This document shows, one piece after another, positions 1-7,055 of a DNA stretch of 35,585 nucleotides. Source of the stretch: Pseudarthrobacter sp. AL07. GTDB taxonomy: Bacteria > Actinomycetota > Actinomycetes > Actinomycetales > Micrococcaceae. The stretch lies in NCBI RefSeq assembly GCF_029960665.1, contig NZ_JASBRB010000029.1, positions 1 to 35,585 of the forward strand, given 5' to 3'. Numbering within the stretch: the first letter of the stretch is position 1; the number at the start of each line of letters is the position of its first letter. Both the position numbers and the translations under genes were made by a program. The notes below the pieces were generated by a model that ran no database searches, was not told where the DNA came from, and was given only the letters and a program-made list of their open reading frames with translations.

Positions 1-454
1 CACCACAACCATTTATCAGCCGTGGATCGCTCCGGAGCAACTTTTCAAACTTACCCGGTTTCCCACCCCGATGCAAATCCATATTCCAGGACCCACACCA
101 GCAGAAAACACATCCCCACCAAACAAAGGCGCCCAAAAGAACAACCAACATTTGGTCTTGAATTAGGGGGTTTGGCCGCCCGCGGTAACCAGCTCTTCAC
201 TGTTCCCCTCGCGGCGACTTAGAAAACAATACACCCACCCAACCCCCACCGCAAATCCACCCCCACAACGGGCCCTAACCCCGCCATTCCGGGCCCAAAA
301 CCGGCATCGGCACCCAAAACCGGGCACCGCCGTCGTTCGTGACTTCTGTGTGCTGCAGCACAACGGCCTCCGCCGCGGCGAGGACCTCGACGAGCTCGAT
401 CGCCAGAGGGGCGCAACCACCGGGGACAGCCCGATCACCGAAAGCCTTAAACGC
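1..454. other. Stretch with no supported gene
   Basis: No convincing gene is visible here. Short reading frames exist on both strands, but none has a ribosome binding site or a recognisable family. The first 340 bases are unusually rich in A and C on the plus strand and poor in typical high-GC codon bias. A patch at about 275-470 on the minus strand has codon use resembling real genes, but its start overlaps the rpsN terminator hairpin, so it is more likely a decayed fragment than a working gene. The region lies downstream of the ribosomal protein operon. Confidence 0.6.
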
Positions 455-490
455 AGAAGGGCCGGCAACCAAACGGTTGCCGGCCCTTCT
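455..490 (-). terminator. Hairpin terminator after rpsN
   Basis: A perfect 16-bp inverted repeat (arms 455-470 and 475-490) encloses a 4-base loop, 27 bases after the rpsN stop codon. The stem is very GC-rich (it contains GGGCCGGCAACC). The following T tract in the minus direction is weak, but stem length and position fit an intrinsic terminator for the leftward ribosomal protein operon. Because the stem is symmetric it could also stop transcripts arriving from the left. Confidence 0.8.
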
Positions 491-517
491 TAAGCAGCTG
501 GAATCAGCAGTGCTGGA

Positions 518-823
518 TTACCAGGAAGACTTGGTGATACCCGGGAGCTCACCACGGTGAGCCATGTCGCGGAAGCGAACACGGGAGATACCGAACTTCT
601 GGAAGGTACCGCGGGGACGGCCGTCGATGATGTCGCGGTTACGCAGACGGACGGGCGACGCGTTGCGGGGAAGCTTCTGCAGGCCGAGGCGTGCAGCTTC
701 GCGAACTTCGTCGGTCGAGTTGGGGTCAACCAGAGCCTTCTTCAGTTCGAGGCGCTTTGCAGCGTAACGCTCAACGATGACTTTACGCTGTTCGTTCTTT
801 GCGATCATTGACTTCTTAGCCAT
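518..823 (-). CDS. rpsN: 30S ribosomal protein S14, zinc-independent form
   Basis: This 101-residue protein is ribosomal protein S14 of the small subunit head. It begins [14 protein letters not shown] and carries the conserved blocks [12 protein letters not shown] and [19 protein letters not shown]. It has no cysteine and so lacks the CxxC pairs of the short 61-residue zinc-binding S14; this is the long C-minus form. It is the last gene of a leftward trio with rpmG (4 bases away) and rpmB, and a strong hairpin follows it. In actinobacteria such C-minus sets are typically induced under zinc limitation by Zur, letting cells replace zinc-containing ribosomal proteins. That regulation is inferred from the family, since no clear Zur box was seen. 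Confidence 0.96.
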   Translation of the reverse strand: MAKKSMIAKNEQRKVIVERYAAKRLELKKALVDPNSTDEVREAARLGLQKLPRNASPVRLRNRDIIDGRPRGTFQKFGISRVRFRDMAHRGELPGITKSSW

Positions 824-827
824 GTGT

Positions 828-995
828 TTAGCGCTCCTCTCGGAATTCGACGTGCTGACGGATCTTGGGATCGTACTTCTTCAGAACCATACGGTCCGGG
901 TCGTTACGACGGTTCTTCCGCGTCACGTAGGTGTAACCCGTGCCCGCAGTCGACTTGAGCTTGATGATCGGACGTACGTCCTTGTCCTTAGCCAT
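828..995 (-). CDS. rpmG: 50S ribosomal protein L33, zinc-independent form
   Basis: This 55-residue gene encodes ribosomal protein L33 of the large subunit. The translation starts [20 protein letters not shown], contains the L33 hallmark [14 protein letters not shown], and ends VEFREER. It has no cysteine, so it is the C-minus paralogue that does not bind zinc. Its ATG overlaps the rpmB stop codon by one base (TAATG), indicating translational coupling, and rpsN starts 4 bases after its stop. Small size means it is easily missed by length-filtered gene callers. Confidence 0.95.
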   Translation of the reverse strand: MAKDKDVRPIIKLKSTAGTGYTYVTRKNRRNDPDRMVLKKYDPKIRQHVEFREER

Positions 996-1231
996 TAGAG
1001 CTTCACTCCCCGAGCAAGGATGGCGGCGACGACTACGTCGATGCCGCGCACGTCGATGGTCTTGATGCCCTTTGCAGAAAGCTGCAGAGTGACGTTACGG
1101 CGCAGGGACGGAACCCAGTAGCGCTTCTTCTGGATGTTCGGATCGAACCGACGCTTGTTGCGACGGTGCGAGTGCGAAATGCTGTGCCCAAAGCCCGGCT
1201 CGGCTCCGGTCACTTGGCAGTGTGCTGCCAT
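995..1231 (-). CDS. rpmB: 50S ribosomal protein L28, zinc-independent form
   Basis: This 78-residue protein is ribosomal protein L28. It shows the family signature CQVTG (C5), then [21 protein letters not shown] and a C-terminal [13 protein letters not shown] block. Only one cysteine is present, so the CxxC pairs of zinc-binding L28 are missing. It is the first gene of the rpmB-rpmG-rpsN operon, with a good ribosome binding site (GAGGAG) 5 bases before the ATG. The combination of three C-minus paralogues in one operon is characteristic of the alternative, zinc-sparing ribosomal set of actinobacteria. Another copy of some of these genes probably exists elsewhere in the genome, which cannot be seen here. 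Confidence 0.95.
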   Translation of the reverse strand: MAAHCQVTGAEPGFGHSISHSHRRNKRRFDPNIQKKRYWVPSLRRNVTLQLSAKGIKTIDVRGIDVVVAAILARGVKL

Positions 1232-1483
1232 GACTTCTCCTCAAAATTGAATGTAATGATCCGCATATCTGCTGCAGAATCATGCGGCTAAGTGCGACCC
1301 AAAGTGATCAGGGTGAACGGTTAGTCACGCAACTTGAGCCCCTAACTACCGGCTACCCTGGCGAAAATTACCGGGCCACCGGAGCAATTGCGCACGCTCC
1401 GCGCACTTAGCGCTCACCAAGTCTACGAGTTCACGCAATTAAAGACCAATCCGGGCCCGGACGGTGTATAAGAGGGCGCTGCT
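1232..1483 (-). promoter_or_regulatory. Upstream region of rpmB operon with inverted repeat
   Basis: This intergenic stretch separates the SGNH hydrolase stop from rpmB and must contain the rpmB promoter. A 6-bp inverted repeat, CCGCAT at 1261-1266 and ATGCGG at 1282-1287, lies 30-56 bases before the rpmB start and could be an operator arm pair. I looked for the AT-rich actinobacterial Zur palindrome (resembling TGAAAATGATTTTCA) and did not find a good match. A 12-bp perfect palindrome TCCGGGCCCGGA sits near 1452. Confidence 0.3.
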
Positions 1484-2245
1484 TCACAGGCGCGTGAGCT
1501 GCGCGTACTTCTGTGCCAGGCCGTCCCCCGAAGACTTGCCGGTGACGCGGCGGACCACCCACGGCCCGGCAAATTCGCGGACCCACCGGGCGTTGGCGCG
1601 GAGGGCTTCGGCCCGGTTCAGCTCGGGCACCGGGGTCATGGGCGGGACTTCGATCGAGTGGTCGCGCTCCAGGACGGTGAGGACCCGTTTGGCCATGTTG
1701 GCATGCCCGGCGGCGGACATGTGCATCCGGTCCTGCGCCCACATGCCCCAGTCGTAATACTCGTTGAAGCGCCAGTAATCCACCAGCAACGCACCGTGGT
1801 CCCCGGCAATGCCGCGGACCAGTTCGTTGTAGATGGCGGTGCGGCCGCGCATGGTGCTGAAAACCTTGGAGCCGCGCGCGTCAAAGCCGGTGAACATCAC
1901 CACGGTGGCGCCGGTGGCCGCCAGCTTGCGGATGCCGGCGTCGTATTCCGCCAGGAGTTCGTCGATGTCGATCCTGGGCCGCAGAATGTCGTTGGCACCT
2001 GCGTAAATGGTCACCAAGGTGGGGTTAAGCTCGACGGCGGCGTCCACCTGTTCTGCCATGATCTGGCGGAGCTTCCTGCCGCGGATGGCCAGGTTGGCGT
2101 AGCCGAAGCCGGGATCCGCCGCGCCCAGCTGCTCCGCCACACGGTCCGCCCAGCCGCGGACTCTGTTGGGACGGCTGGGGTCGTCATCCCCGACCCCCTC
2201 CGTGAAGGAGTCGCCAAGCGCTACATACCGGGTCGAAAAGTCCAT
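1484..2245 (-). CDS. SGNH/GDSL-family hydrolase (copy 1)
   Basis: This 253-residue protein is a probable SGNH-fold esterase or lipase. Block I is GDSFTEG with nucleophile Ser13, block III is GAND with Asn85, and the catalytic pair of block V is D172 and H175 in DRMHMS. No signal peptide is visible, so it is probably cytoplasmic. The substrate cannot be told from sequence; relatives hydrolyse acyl esters, often on lipids or glycans. It lies 75 bases downstream of the MarR gene on the same strand and could be co-transcribed with it. It is clearly paralogous to the hydrolase at 3179-4027, sharing the same blocks, including GDSFTEGVGD, RGWADRVAE and YANLAIR. Confidence 0.88.
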   Translation of the reverse strand: MDFSTRYVALGDSFTEGVGDDDPSRPNRVRGWADRVAEQLGAADPGFGYANLAIRGRKLRQIMAEQVDAAVELNPTLVTIYAGANDILRPRIDIDELLAEYDAGIRKLAATGATVVMFTGFDARGSKVFSTMRGRTAIYNELVRGIAGDHGALLVDYWRFNEYYDWGMWAQDRMHMSAAGHANMAKRVLTVLERDHSIEVPPMTPVPELNRAEALRANARWVREFAGPWVVRRVTGKSSGDGLAQKYAQLTRL

Positions 2246-2320
2246 AGCGTCAGTCTTTCATCTGTTGCCGGGAGCAACCAAGACGGGGCCTGTCCGGTCG
2301 GTGGCCGCCAGAGCGACGGC

Positions 2321-2812
2321 TTATTGCCCGTTTTCCGTCTCACGCAGGATCCAGTGGTCATCGTCCAGCCGGGCCACGATCTTTTCGCCGATACGGGCGA
2401 GGTCATTGACGTCGCGGTCGGTCAGGGCATCCAGGAACTTGGTACGGACTGCCTCCACGTGCCCTGGTGCGAGCGCTTCCAGGGTGGCCATCCCGACGTC
2501 GGACAGGTGTGCGGTGGTGACCCTGGCATCGCGGGGATGAGGACGCCGCTCCAGCCATCCGCGCTTCTCCAGTTTGGAGACCACGTGCGAGAGCCGGGAC
2601 AGCGACGAACTGGTGCGGGCGGCCAGCTGGCTCATCGGCAGGAAACGGCCCTCGGCTTCGGACAGCATGGCCATGACGTTGTAATCGAACAGGGACACCT
2701 TGCCGGCGGTGTGGAGCTGGTTGTCCAGGGCAGCCGGCAGCAACGTGTTGATGCTCAGGAGTGCCAGCCAGGCACGTCGTTCGTCGGCGTTGAGCCAGCG
2801 CGGTTCGGTCAT
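2321..2812 (-). CDS. MarR-family transcriptional regulator
   Basis: This 163-residue protein has the MarR winged-helix layout: an N-terminal helix, then recognition region LPMSQLAARTSSSLSRLSHV, then wing residues KRGWLERRPHPRDAR with the conserved D-x-R of the wing. MarR proteins bind palindromic operators as dimers and usually release them on binding small aromatic ligands. It is divergent from the YciI-like gene across an 82-base gap and precedes an SGNH hydrolase on the same strand, so either neighbour could be its target. The ligand is unknown. Confidence 0.88.
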   Translation of the reverse strand: MTEPRWLNADERRAWLALLSINTLLPAALDNQLHTAGKVSLFDYNVMAMLSEAEGRFLPMSQLAARTSSSLSRLSHVVSKLEKRGWLERRPHPRDARVTTAHLSDVGMATLEALAPGHVEAVRTKFLDALTDRDVNDLARIGEKIVARLDDDHWILRETENGQ

Positions 2813-2882
2813 GCGTCCATTCTAGAAGCAGAGCGTGGTTGAGCGTTCAAGTGACGCACCAGTACCCCTGGACCCGTCCGAG

Positions 2883-2894
2883 TAGGCTGGCTTT
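2883..2894 (+). promoter_or_regulatory. Candidate -10 element for leaderless YciI-like gene
   Basis: TAGGCT at 2883-2888 fits the actinobacterial TANNNT -10 pattern and ends 6 bases before the ATG at 2895. There is no Shine-Dalgarno sequence, so transcription may begin at the A of the start codon and give a leaderless mRNA. No convincing -35 was found. Confidence 0.35.
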
Positions 2895-3182
2895 ATGTTT
2901 GTTGTATCGCTGACCTACAAGGTGCCCGAAGACATTGTGGACTATCACCGCCCTGCCCATATGGCCTGGGTTAAGCAGGCGTTCGACGACGGCGTGTTCC
3001 TTGCGTCCGGACGCCTGGTTCCGGCGGTGGGCGGTGTGCTGTTGTCCAAGGCCAACCGAACCACACTGGATGCTGCGTTGGCCAGGGACCCCTTCTACAG
3101 CAACGGTGTGGCCGAGTTCGAGGTCATCGAATTCACCGCCACGACCGTGGCAGAGGGCTACGAAAACCTGCTGGACACCTAG
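2895..3182 (+). CDS. YciI-like family protein
   Basis: This 95-residue protein has the YciI/dimeric alpha-beta barrel pattern: an N-terminal strand MFVVSLTY, the histidine helix DYHRPAHMAWV (His18, His22), then SGRLVP, and the conserved Asp in RDPFY (D65) followed by EFEVIEF. Family members are small proteins proposed to act in degradation or detoxification of small molecules; the substrate is unknown. It is divergent from the MarR gene and may be controlled by it. Its TAG stop overlaps the TAG stop of the opposite-strand SGNH hydrolase within the 4-bp palindrome CTAG. Confidence 0.85.
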   Translation: MFVVSLTYKVPEDIVDYHRPAHMAWVKQAFDDGVFLASGRLVPAVGGVLLSKANRTTLDAALARDPFYSNGVAEFEVIEFTATTVAEGYENLLDT

Positions 3183-4027
3183 GACTTCTCCGCAGCTGCC
3201 CTGGTTTTATCCGCTAGCTTCTTCAGCCCACGCTTCCGCGGCACCTTGACGGGTTCCGGCCAGCGCGGCGCCAACGCATCCCCAAGCGTGACGCCCCTGA
3301 TTTTGCGGCCGAAGAGCGGCAGCACCCAGTCATTGACCCAACGCCGCTGCCGCAGCTCCCACTCCCGCAGGCTGAGCCGGGCCGGCGGGTCCCAGTCCTT
3401 CGGGCGGATCTTGTGCGGCACCCCGAGCTGGTCCAGGACCTGCCCGGCGAGGTACTTATGGCCCGCCTTGGACATATGGAGGCGGTCCGAGTCCCACATC
3501 CGACGGTCATGGAAGGCGTCCAGGCACCAGTAATCCACCAGGATCGCCCCATGCTTAGCGGCGATCTCGCGGACTCGCTGGTTGTAGACCGTGTTCCGCT
3601 TCTTCAGCAGCTCCAGGACGACTGATACTTTGACGTCGAAGCCGGTGAACAGGACCACCGTGGCCCCGCTCCCGGCCAGCTGCGCCACGAAGCTTTCGTA
3701 CTCGTCCATCAGGGTGGCCATGTCCGTGCCAATGTCCAGGATGTCGTTGCCGCCGGCATACAGGGTGACCAGCGCGGGCTTCATGGCGAGGGCCGGCTCT
3801 AACTGCTCGCTGATGATGTGCTGTAGGCGCTTGCTCCGGATAGCAAGGTTGGCGTATTCCCAGCCCGGCTCAGCCCTGGCCAGCTTCTCCGCCACCCGGT
3901 CAGCCCATCCCCGCACGCCGTTTGGCAGCCGCTCATCCCGGTCCCCCACGCCCTCGGTAAAGGAATCCCCAAGGGCAACAAAGACACGCCGCCCATTCCG
4001 CGCAGGCAGTAAGGGAGAGACATCCAC
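3179..4027 (-). CDS. SGNH/GDSL-family hydrolase (copy 2)
   Basis: This 282-residue protein is a second SGNH hydrolase. The blocks are GDSFTEG with Ser22, AGGND with Asn94, and DRLHMSKAGH giving Asp181 and His184. The start is GTG with only a weak ribosome binding site. The C-terminal 90 residues are basic and end in a Lys/Arg/Ala-rich tail. It is paralogous to the copy at 1484-2245 along its length, with a slightly longer C terminus. No signal peptide is evident. The two copies face the same way on either side of the MarR/YciI pair, consistent with local duplication and later insertion, or with duplication to separate positions. Confidence 0.87.
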   Translation of the reverse strand: MDVSPLLPARNGRRVFVALGDSFTEGVGDRDERLPNGVRGWADRVAEKLARAEPGWEYANLAIRSKRLQHIISEQLEPALAMKPALVTLYAGGNDILDIGTDMATLMDEYESFVAQLAGSGATVVLFTGFDVKVSVVLELLKKRNTVYNQRVREIAAKHGAILVDYWCLDAFHDRRMWDSDRLHMSKAGHKYLAGQVLDQLGVPHKIRPKDWDPPARLSLREWELRQRRWVNDWVLPLFGRKIRGVTLGDALAPRWPEPVKVPRKRGLKKLADKTRAAAEKS

Positions 4028-4091
4028 GCGACCAACCTAGCCATACAAAACTACGCCAAGGTTAACCCCAAGCAACAGCAGGGGGGAGGTC

Positions 4092-5132
4092 TTAGAGCTC
4101 GGCCTTACCCTGCCGCCAGTACCCCATGAAGGCGACCTGCTTGCGGTCGATACCGACGTCGCGTACAAGGTACCGCCGCATGTCCTTGATAACGGCTGCC
4201 TCACCGGCGATCCAGGCATAGAAAGGCATGGCGCCGGCGGGCATGGCGGGGTTCTTGGTGGCCTCGATTTCGGCTGTCCGCATCCGCGCGGGCGTCTCCC
4301 AGAGGATGTCCACGTCCACGTTGACGTCTTCGGGCTCCGGGCCCGCGCCGGCGTCGGACGCTTTGATGCCCACCCAGCCGGGAACGGGAACCGCCACGCG
4401 CACCGCCTGCCGCAGCAGCTCGCCGTGCAGGCGTGAGCGGCCGATGGCGGCACCGCGGGCGAGCCAGGTGATGTCGATGTCGGCGTCTGTCTTGAGGTCG
4501 AGGAAGTCGCCGGCTTCCGGTACTTCCAGGAGGGCGTGGCCGCTCATGTAGGACGGCAGGCTTTCGAGGATGGCGGAGATGGCGGGAATGGCGGTTTCGT
4601 CGCCGGCGAGCAGGACACGCTGGGCCATTCCGGGCCGCCACTCGATGCCGCCGTAGACCTCGGCGGTGTAGCACTGGGCGGCACGGCTGTTGGGGCCGAT
4701 GAGGGTGATCGCATCGCCCGGCTTGGCGTTCAGGGCCCAGTTCGCGGCCGGACCGCCGTGGCCATCCGCGTCGAAATGCATCACGAAGTCAACGTCAATT
4801 TCCGGATACACGGCATCAAGCCGGGACTGGCGGACCGTGTACGTGCGCATCGAGCCGCGCACAGCGGGGTCCATCGCAAGCCATTCCCGGTACCAGCCGG
4901 CCTGCTCCATTTCGAAGACCGGCAGGGGCAGTTGCGTGCCGTCGGATGCCAGGGACGGGATCATCAGTTTGATCCGCAGATCGAGGGTGTCGCCGTTAAC
5001 GCCGAAGTCCCGCAGCGAGTACCCGCCAAAGGTGATCCGGAGGAAGTTGGGACTCAGCTCCTGCACCGAGGAAACGATCACCTCGAAGGCCAGAGTCATG
5101 GGCTCGGTGGCGGCGATGTCGCGGGTCTTCAT
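4092..5132 (-). CDS. Siderophore-interacting protein (FAD-dependent ferric-siderophore reductase)
   Basis: This 346-residue protein belongs to the ViuB/SIP flavoreductase family, which releases iron in the cytoplasm by reducing ferric siderophores. The N-terminal FAD-binding barrel carries the RxYTxR motif at residues 96-101 and the stretch FDADGHGGPAANWA typical of the family. The C-terminal NAD(P)H domain has AGDETAIPA, AGEAAVIKDMRRYL and the closing GYWRQGKAE. It is the last gene of the leftward iron operon and its ATG overlaps the ATPase stop by 4 bases (ATGA), implying translational coupling. Its length is slightly above the usual 270-300 residues, because of an insert around residues 280-300. 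Confidence 0.94.
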   Translation of the reverse strand: MKTRDIAATEPMTLAFEVIVSSVQELSPNFLRITFGGYSLRDFGVNGDTLDLRIKLMIPSLASDGTQLPLPVFEMEQAGWYREWLAMDPAVRGSMRTYTVRQSRLDAVYPEIDVDFVMHFDADGHGGPAANWALNAKPGDAITLIGPNSRAAQCYTAEVYGGIEWRPGMAQRVLLAGDETAIPAISAILESLPSYMSGHALLEVPEAGDFLDLKTDADIDITWLARGAAIGRSRLHGELLRQAVRVAVPVPGWVGIKASDAGAGPEPEDVNVDVDILWETPARMRTAEIEATKNPAMPAGAMPFYAWIAGEAAVIKDMRRYLVRDVGIDRKQVAFMGYWRQGKAEL

Positions 5133-5944
5133 GAAACGAGCTCCAGTTCTGTTGCGGTGCTGTGGTGGCGGCCGATGGGGATAATCAGTGGCGTGCCCGA
5201 GACAGGATCGGGAATGACCCGGGACGCCAGGCCGAAGACGTCCCGGACCATCTTTTCGGTGACAACGTCAAGGGGGTCTCCCAGGGCCACAATCTCGCCG
5301 CCCTTCATGGCGATGACGTGGTCCGCGTAGCGTGCTGCCAGGTTCAGATCGTGCAGGACGATAGCCACGGTGGTGCCGCGCTTGCGGTTCAGGTCCGTGA
5401 CCAGGTCCAGGACTTCCACCTGGTGCGCCAGGTCCAGGTAGGTGGTGGGTTCGTCCAGCAGGAGCACCTCGGTTTCCTGGGCCAGCGCCATGGCGATCCA
5501 GACCCGTTGGCGCTGACCGCCGGAGAGTTCATCGACGTTCCGCTCAGCGAGTTCCAGCGTTTCCGTCGCCTCGAGCGCGCGCTGCACAGCGGCGTCGTCC
5601 TCCGTGCTCCAGCTGCGGAAGAAGCCCTGGTGCGGATACCGGCCGCGGCCCACGAGGTCGCGGACGGCGATGCCGTCCGGCGCTGTGGGGTGCTGCGGGA
5701 GGAGGCCCAGGGTGCGCGCCAGTTCACGGGCCGGGCGTGCGTGGATGTCCTTGCCGTCCAGCGCGACCACGCCGGCTGCCGGTTTGAGAAGGCGGGACAG
5801 GCCGCGGAGGAACGTGGATTTACCGCAGGCGTTGGCGCCCACGATCATGGTCACCTTGCCTTCGGGGATTTCCGCCGTGAGGCCGTCCACCACGCAGCGC
5901 TGGTCGTATTTTAGGGTGAGGTCCTGGGCGCTGAGAACGGCCAT
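5129..5944 (-). CDS. Iron-siderophore ABC transporter ATPase
   Basis: This FecE/FepC-type ATPase has 271 residues from the start chosen here. Walker A is GANACGKST (36-44), the Q-loop is LLPQ (Q84), the signature SGGQRQR is at 141-147, Walker B LLLDEP is at 161-166 and the switch histidine is H198. Reading frame continues upstream to 6091, but those residues are a shadow of the permease gene and show no ABC features. AAGGA lies about 9 bases before the ATG at 5944, which favours it over the ATG at 5953. It powers the two permeases encoded upstream and overlaps the siderophore reductase gene by 4 bases. Confidence 0.95.
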   Translation of the reverse strand: MAVLSAQDLTLKYDQRCVVDGLTAEIPEGKVTMIVGANACGKSTFLRGLSRLLKPAAGVVALDGKDIHARPARELARTLGLLPQHPTAPDGIAVRDLVGRGRYPHQGFFRSWSTEDDAAVQRALEATETLELAERNVDELSGGQRQRVWIAMALAQETEVLLLDEPTTYLDLAHQVEVLDLVTDLNRKRGTTVAIVLHDLNLAARYADHVIAMKGGEIVALGDPLDVVTEKMVRDVFGLASRVIPDPVSGTPLIIPIGRHHSTATELELVS

Positions 5945-5945
5945 G

Positions 5946-7055
5946 TCAGGCATCCTTTCGGTTGGCCGTGACCAGAAGCCACAGCAGGAACGGGGCGCCG
6001 AGCGCGCCGGTAATAACGCCGACGGGCAGCACGGTGCCGTCCAGCACCAAGGGGGCAAGGTTGGCCGCGATGTAATCGGCGGTGAGGACAATCAGCGCAC
6101 CCACCAGGGCCGACGCCGGGAGGCTGGCTTTTAGGGTGAAGCGCCGGGCGATGGGCCCGGCCAGGAAGGCGACGAACGAGACCGGCCCGGCAGCCGCCGT
6201 CGCCACCGCGGCGAGTGCGACGGCGGTGACCACCACGGCGAGGCGGGCGAACCCGACGCGGATGCCCAGCCCGGCCGCGGCGTCGTCGCCGAGTTCCAGG
6301 ATGCGCAGCGGCCCGGCAAGGGCGATGACGGCGGGGACCAGGACCAGCAGCGCGAGTGCGAGCATGCCGGCCCGGTCCCAGTTGGCGGAGTTGAGGGAGC
6401 CGTTGAGCCAGACGAGGGCGTCGGCTGCCGTGCGGATGTCCGCGCGGGTCATCATGAAGTTGACCACCGCATGCAGGGCGGCGGCGATGCCCACACCGGC
6501 CAGAATCAGCCGGTTGCCCGCGGCGTTCCCCCGGATGCCGCCGCCTGAGCCCAGTGACGGTCCGCGGGAGATGGCGTAGATCAGGGCTGCGATGCCCAGC
6601 GCGCCGCCGAGTGCCGCTCCGGACACGGCCGGACCGGTGGCGCCGAAGATCACGATGGCGGTGACCGCGGCCGCGCTCGCACCGTAGCTGATGCCGATCA
6701 CGTCCGGGCTGGCCAGCGGGTTGCGGAGCATGGTCTGGAACAGGCCGCCGGAGAGCCCGAACGCGGCGCCGATCATTACGCCGATGACGGCCCGGGGCAG
6801 TTTGTTCTCCATGACGATGAAGCTTGCGCCGGGGATTTTCTCGCCGCCGGTCAAGTGCCCGATGAGGATCTTGAAAAAGTCCGGAACAGTCACGGTGTAG
6901 CTGCCCAGGAGCACGTAAACCGAGAACATAACCACAACGCCGAATGTCAGGGCGACGGTCCGCCAATGTTGCGCTATCAGTTTTGGTCGCCAAAACCCGG
7001 TTTTGGCAACCGGAAGTGATAGGTCAACGGGGGGTTTGGTTTCGACGAGGTTCAC
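5946..7055 (-). CDS. FecCD-family iron-siderophore permease (second subunit)
   Basis: This 369-residue polytopic permease belongs to the FecCD/BtuC family. The GTG start at 7055 is in the GTGA overlap with the upstream permease stop; frame further upstream is shadow. After a hydrophilic N terminus come about ten hydrophobic segments. The family motif RNPLASPDVIG is near residue 110 and the cytoplasmic coupling segment LELGDDAAAGLG is near residue 250, where the ATPase docks. It forms a heterodimer with the upstream permease to import ferric siderophore delivered by the binding lipoprotein. Its stop lies one base before the ATPase start. Confidence 0.94.
   Translation of the reverse strand: MNLVETKPPVDLSLPVAKTGFWRPKLIAQHWRTVALTFGVVVMFSVYVLLGSYTVTVPDFFKILIGHLTGGEKIPGASFIVMENKLPRAVIGVMIGAAFGLSGGLFQTMLRNPLASPDVIGISYGASAAAVTAIVIFGATGPAVSGAALGGALGIAALIYAISRGPSLGSGGGIRGNAAGNRLILAGVGIAAALHAVVNFMMTRADIRTAADALVWLNGSLNSANWDRAGMLALALLVLVPAVIALAGPLRILELGDDAAAGLGIRVGFARLAVVVTAVALAAVATAAAGPVSFVAFLAGPIARRFTLKASLPASALVGALIVLTADYIAANLAPLVLDGTVLPVGVITGALGAPFLLWLLVTANRKDA

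Noticed and set aside
1232..1320. Zur box upstream of rpmB
   Set aside because: Zur control is expected for this operon type, but no stretch matches the AT-rich actinobacterial Zur palindrome well enough to call.
1658..2842. A 394-codon open frame on the plus strand
   Set aside because: It is antisense to the SGNH hydrolase and MarR genes, both recognisable families with catalytic or wing motifs. No ribosome binding site supports it.
5945..6091. N-terminal extension of the iron ATPase
   Set aside because: These codons overlap the end of the permease gene in another frame and have no ABC features. The start at 5944 has a properly spaced AAGGA.
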